From Pseudomonas migulae NBRC 103157 (GTDB lineage: Bacteria > Pseudomonadota > Gammaproteobacteria > Pseudomonadales > Pseudomonadaceae), in contig NZ_BDAG01000028.1 of assembly GCF_002091715.1 (NCBI RefSeq), forward strand, positions 30,181 through 94,180: a stretch of 64,000 nt of DNA, read 5' to 3'. The notes beneath the pieces are model-generated. The model had not been told where the DNA came from, did not search any database, and saw only the letters and a list, made by a program, of their open reading frames with translations. The position numbers and the translations under genes were made by a program. Positions 62,051-64,000 of this stretch are shown here, piece after piece; position 1 is the stretch's first letter; every line of letters begins with the position of its first letter.

Positions 62051-63790
62051 ATGAAATTAGCCATTGTTACGGCCTGTCCGAACGGCATGGTCACCAGTGT
62101 GCTGTGCGCCCGTTTGCTCGATGCCGCGGCGCAGCGGCAGGGCTGGAGCACCAGCGTCGAAGTGGTGGACGCGGCGCACCCGGAACGCCAATTGTCGGCG
62201 GCCACGATCGAGGCTGCCGAGTGGGTGTTGGTGGTGACCAGCGTACCGGTGGACATGTCACGATTCGTCGGCAAGCGCGTGTTCCAAAGCACCCCGGCAC
62301 ATGCTCTGCAAGATGTTGAAGCGGTACTGCGACGCGGTGCTGAAGAGGCTCAGGTCTACGTCGCAGACGAAGTCGTCGCCGAACCTGTGGCCGTCACGAA
62401 AAACGCCCCGCGCCTGGTCGCAATCACGGCGTGCCCGACCGGTGTTGCTCACACCTTCATGGCTGCCGAAGCCTTGCAGCAAGCGGCGAAACGTTTGGGG
62501 TATGACCTGCAGATCGAAACCCAGGGTTCGGTTGGCGCGCGCAATCCGTTGAGCGCGACGGCGATTGCCGATGCTGACGTGGTGCTGTTGGCGTGCGATA
62601 TCGAAGTCGCGACCGAGCGTTTTGCCGGCAAGAAAATCTACCGTTGCGGCACGGGCATCGCGTTGAAGCAAGCCGAGGCAACGCTGAACAAAGCGCTGGC
62701 CGAAGGCAAACAGGAAAGCGCCGCGACCGGTGCCAAAGGCCCGGCCAAACAAGAGAAGACCGGCGTCTACAAACACCTGCTGACGGGCGTCTCGTTCATG
62801 CTGCCGATGGTGGTGGCAGGCGGTCTGATGATCGCGTTGTCGTTCGTGTTCGGCATCACCGCGTTCAAGGAGGAAGGCACACTCGCCGCCGCCCTGATGC
62901 AGATCGGCGGCGAGACCGCGTTCAAACTGATGGTGCCGCTGCTGGCGGGTTACATCGCCTACTCGATCGCCGACCGCCCGGGGCTTGCGCCGGGAATGAT
63001 CGGTGGTCTGCTGGCAAGCACGTTGGGCGCCGGTTTCATTGGCGGGATCATTGCCGGTTTCATCGCCGGTTACGCGGCGCAGGCGATCAATCGGTATGCG
63101 CGTTTGCCGCAAAGCCTTGAGGCGTTGAAACCGATCCTGATCATCCCGTTGCTGGCGAGCCTGTTTACGGGATTGGTGATGATCTATGTGGTCGGCAAAC
63201 CGGTGGCCGGGATGCTTGCGGGGCTCACGCATTTCCTCGACAGCATGGGCACCACCAACGCGATTCTGCTGGGCGTATTGTTGGGCGGGATGATGTGCGT
63301 CGACCTTGGTGGGCCGATCAACAAGGCGGCCTATGCGTTCTCGGTGGGGCTGCTGGCGTCGCAGAGTTATGCACCGATGGCCGCGACGATGGCTGCCGGG
63401 ATGGTGCCGCCGATTGGTCTGGGCATCGCCACGTTCATCGCCCGACGCAAGTTTGCCCAGGCCGAACGTGAAGCCGGGAAAGCGGCGTTGGTGTTGGGGC
63501 TGTGCTTTATCTCCGAAGGCGCGATCCCGTTTGCCGCCAAGGACCCGCTGCGGGTGATTCCGGCGAGCATCGCCGGCGGCGCGCTGACCGGTGCGTTGTC
63601 GATGTATTTCGGCTGCAAGCTGATGGCGCCGCACGGTGGATTGTTTGTGTTGGCGATCCCGAATGCGATCAACCATGCGCTGCTTTATTTGCTGGCGATT
63701 GTGGCCGGGAGTTTGCTGACGGCGGTGGTGTATGCGGTGGTCAAGCGGCCGGAGGTTGTTGACCTGGCAGTAGAGCCCGTCAGCGCATAA
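62051..63790 (+). CDS. fruA: fructose-specific PTS enzyme IIBC
   Basis: The 579-residue protein has two N-terminal IIB-like domains: IIB' (residues 1-~105, Cys9 in TACPNG) and IIB (about 120-220, phospho-Cys128 in TACPTGVAHTF). A IIC channel follows with about 10 membrane helices (residues about 235-570, including GGLLASTLGAGFIGGIIAGF and GAIPFAAKDPLRVIP). It transports fructose and phosphorylates it to fructose 1-phosphate. The IIB' domain also has a Cys but lacks the GVAHT part. The stop is TAA at 63788-63790, and a partial copy of its 3' end lies downstream. Confidence 0.95.
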   Translation: MKLAIVTACPNGMVTSVLCARLLDAAAQRQGWSTSVEVVDAAHPERQLSAATIEAAEWVLVVTSVPVDMSRFVGKRVFQSTPAHALQDVEAVLRRGAEEAQVYVADEVVAEPVAVTKNAPRLVAITACPTGVAHTFMAAEALQQAAKRLGYDLQIETQGSVGARNPLSATAIADADVVLLACDIEVATERFAGKKIYRCGTGIALKQAEATLNKALAEGKQESAATGAKGPAKQEKTGVYKHLLTGVSFMLPMVVAGGLMIALSFVFGITAFKEEGTLAAALMQIGGETAFKLMVPLLAGYIAYSIADRPGLAPGMIGGLLASTLGAGFIGGIIAGFIAGYAAQAINRYARLPQSLEALKPILIIPLLASLFTGLVMIYVVGKPVAGMLAGLTHFLDSMGTTNAILLGVLLGGMMCVDLGGPINKAAYAFSVGLLASQSYAPMAATMAAGMVPPIGLGIATFIARRKFAQAEREAGKAALVLGLCFISEGAIPFAAKDPLRVIPASIAGGALTGALSMYFGCKLMAPHGGLFVLAIPNAINHALLYLLAIVAGSLLTAVVYAVVKRPEVVDLAVEPVSA

Positions 63791-63798
63791 CCCGTCAT

Positions 63799-63867
63799 TG
63801 TAGGAGCCGGCTTGCTGGCGATGGCGTTTTTGAAATCGTCATCGCCAGCAAGCCGGCTCCTACAAGG
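63799..63867. repeat. paired REP element after fruA
   Basis: TTGTAGGAGCCGGCTTGCTGG and its complement form about a 69-bp inverted pair, 9 bp after the fruA stop. Near-identical units occur at 48291, 53279 and 18324. Confidence 0.85.
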
Positions 63868-63935
63868 TTGTGGCGATCACCAAAATTGTGGACGACTCTG
63901 ATCCTGTGGCAGCGGGCTTGCCCGCGATGACGTCC

Positions 63936-64000
63936 GCTGACGGCGGTGGTGTATGCGGGTTGTTGACCTGGCAGTAGAGCCTGTCAGCGCATAACCCGTC
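63936..64000 (+). repeat. partial duplicate of the fruA 3' end
   Basis: Bases 63936-64000 repeat 63715-63796 of the fruA end with a 17-bp deletion and one substitution (CCCG to CCTG). The copy includes the reading frame up to the stop and 6 bases beyond it. It lies beyond the REP pair. A TGGCAGCGGGCTTGCCCGCGATG REP-like unit (63907-63930) precedes the copy. The window ends inside the copy. Confidence 0.85.

Overview
This 64 kb window is chromosomal DNA of a Pseudomonas, most likely a member of the P. fluorescens group. The evidence is the gene content, core gene order as I recall it from other pseudomonads (smpB / ratA-rnfH / bamE-fur / recN / grpE-dnaK-dnaJ / dapB-carAB-greA / yhbY / rlmE-ftsH-folP-glmM-tpiA-secG / tRNAs / rimP-nusA-infB-rbfA-truB-rpsO-pnp, and nadC / DUF1631 / ampDE / chemoreceptor), the tmRNA tag ANDETYGEYALAA, a cysteine-free Fur, and abundant REP-type hairpins (GCCGGCTTGCTGGCGA). 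No prophage, insertion sequence, CRISPR array or rRNA operon was found.

Layout. 1-3924: pyroglutamate-type cluster on the minus strand (NRAMP-like transporter, pxpA, DUF1445 protein, pxpB cut by the window edge) with a divergent GntR regulator. 4086-5486: tmRNA gene and two paralogous genes for small exported proteins. 5617-14245: lactate locus on the minus strand (lldP, lutA, lutB, lutC, a large FAD/Fe-S D-lactate dehydrogenase) with divergent lldR and a perfect LldR-type operator. 14366-20110: smpB, a sodium:neurotransmitter symporter family transporter, ratA-rnfH, bamE/fur divergent pair and recN with a LexA box. 20271-25175: heat-shock chaperone genes grpE-dnaK-dnaJ (sigma-32 promoter visible), then dapB. 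25285-30814: carA (with a terminator-like attenuator), carB, greA and a small membrane protein. 30824-37400: yhbY divergent from rlmE-ftsH-folP-glmM-tpiA-secG. 37423-46739: tRNA-Leu, initiator tRNA, the rimP to pnp transcription/translation superoperon and tRNA-Thr. 46750-48286: a serine-linked coiled-coil repeat protein and a small acidic protein. 48392-55569: nadC, DUF1631 gene, ampD-ampE and a chemoreceptor with a FliA-type promoter. 55790-64000: a small zinc-ribbon membrane protein, tatD-family gene, cra, and the fructose phosphotransferase operon fruBKA with a Cra operator.

How the genes work together. The window joins two catabolic loci under local regulators (lactate: LldR; fructose: Cra) to core machinery: ribosome rescue (tmRNA, SmpB), proteostasis (GrpE/DnaK/DnaJ, FtsH), transcription-translation (NusA, IF2, RbfA, TruB, S15, PNPase, GreA, RimP, RlmE) and envelope/peptidoglycan functions (GlmM, BamE, SecG, AmpD/E). 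I did not find a clearly new multi-gene system. The least explained items are the duplicated small exported proteins with a duplicated hairpin next to tmRNA, the Ser-linked coiled-coil repeat protein, the 21-bp palindrome between yhbY and rlmE, and a partial duplication of the fruA 3' end.
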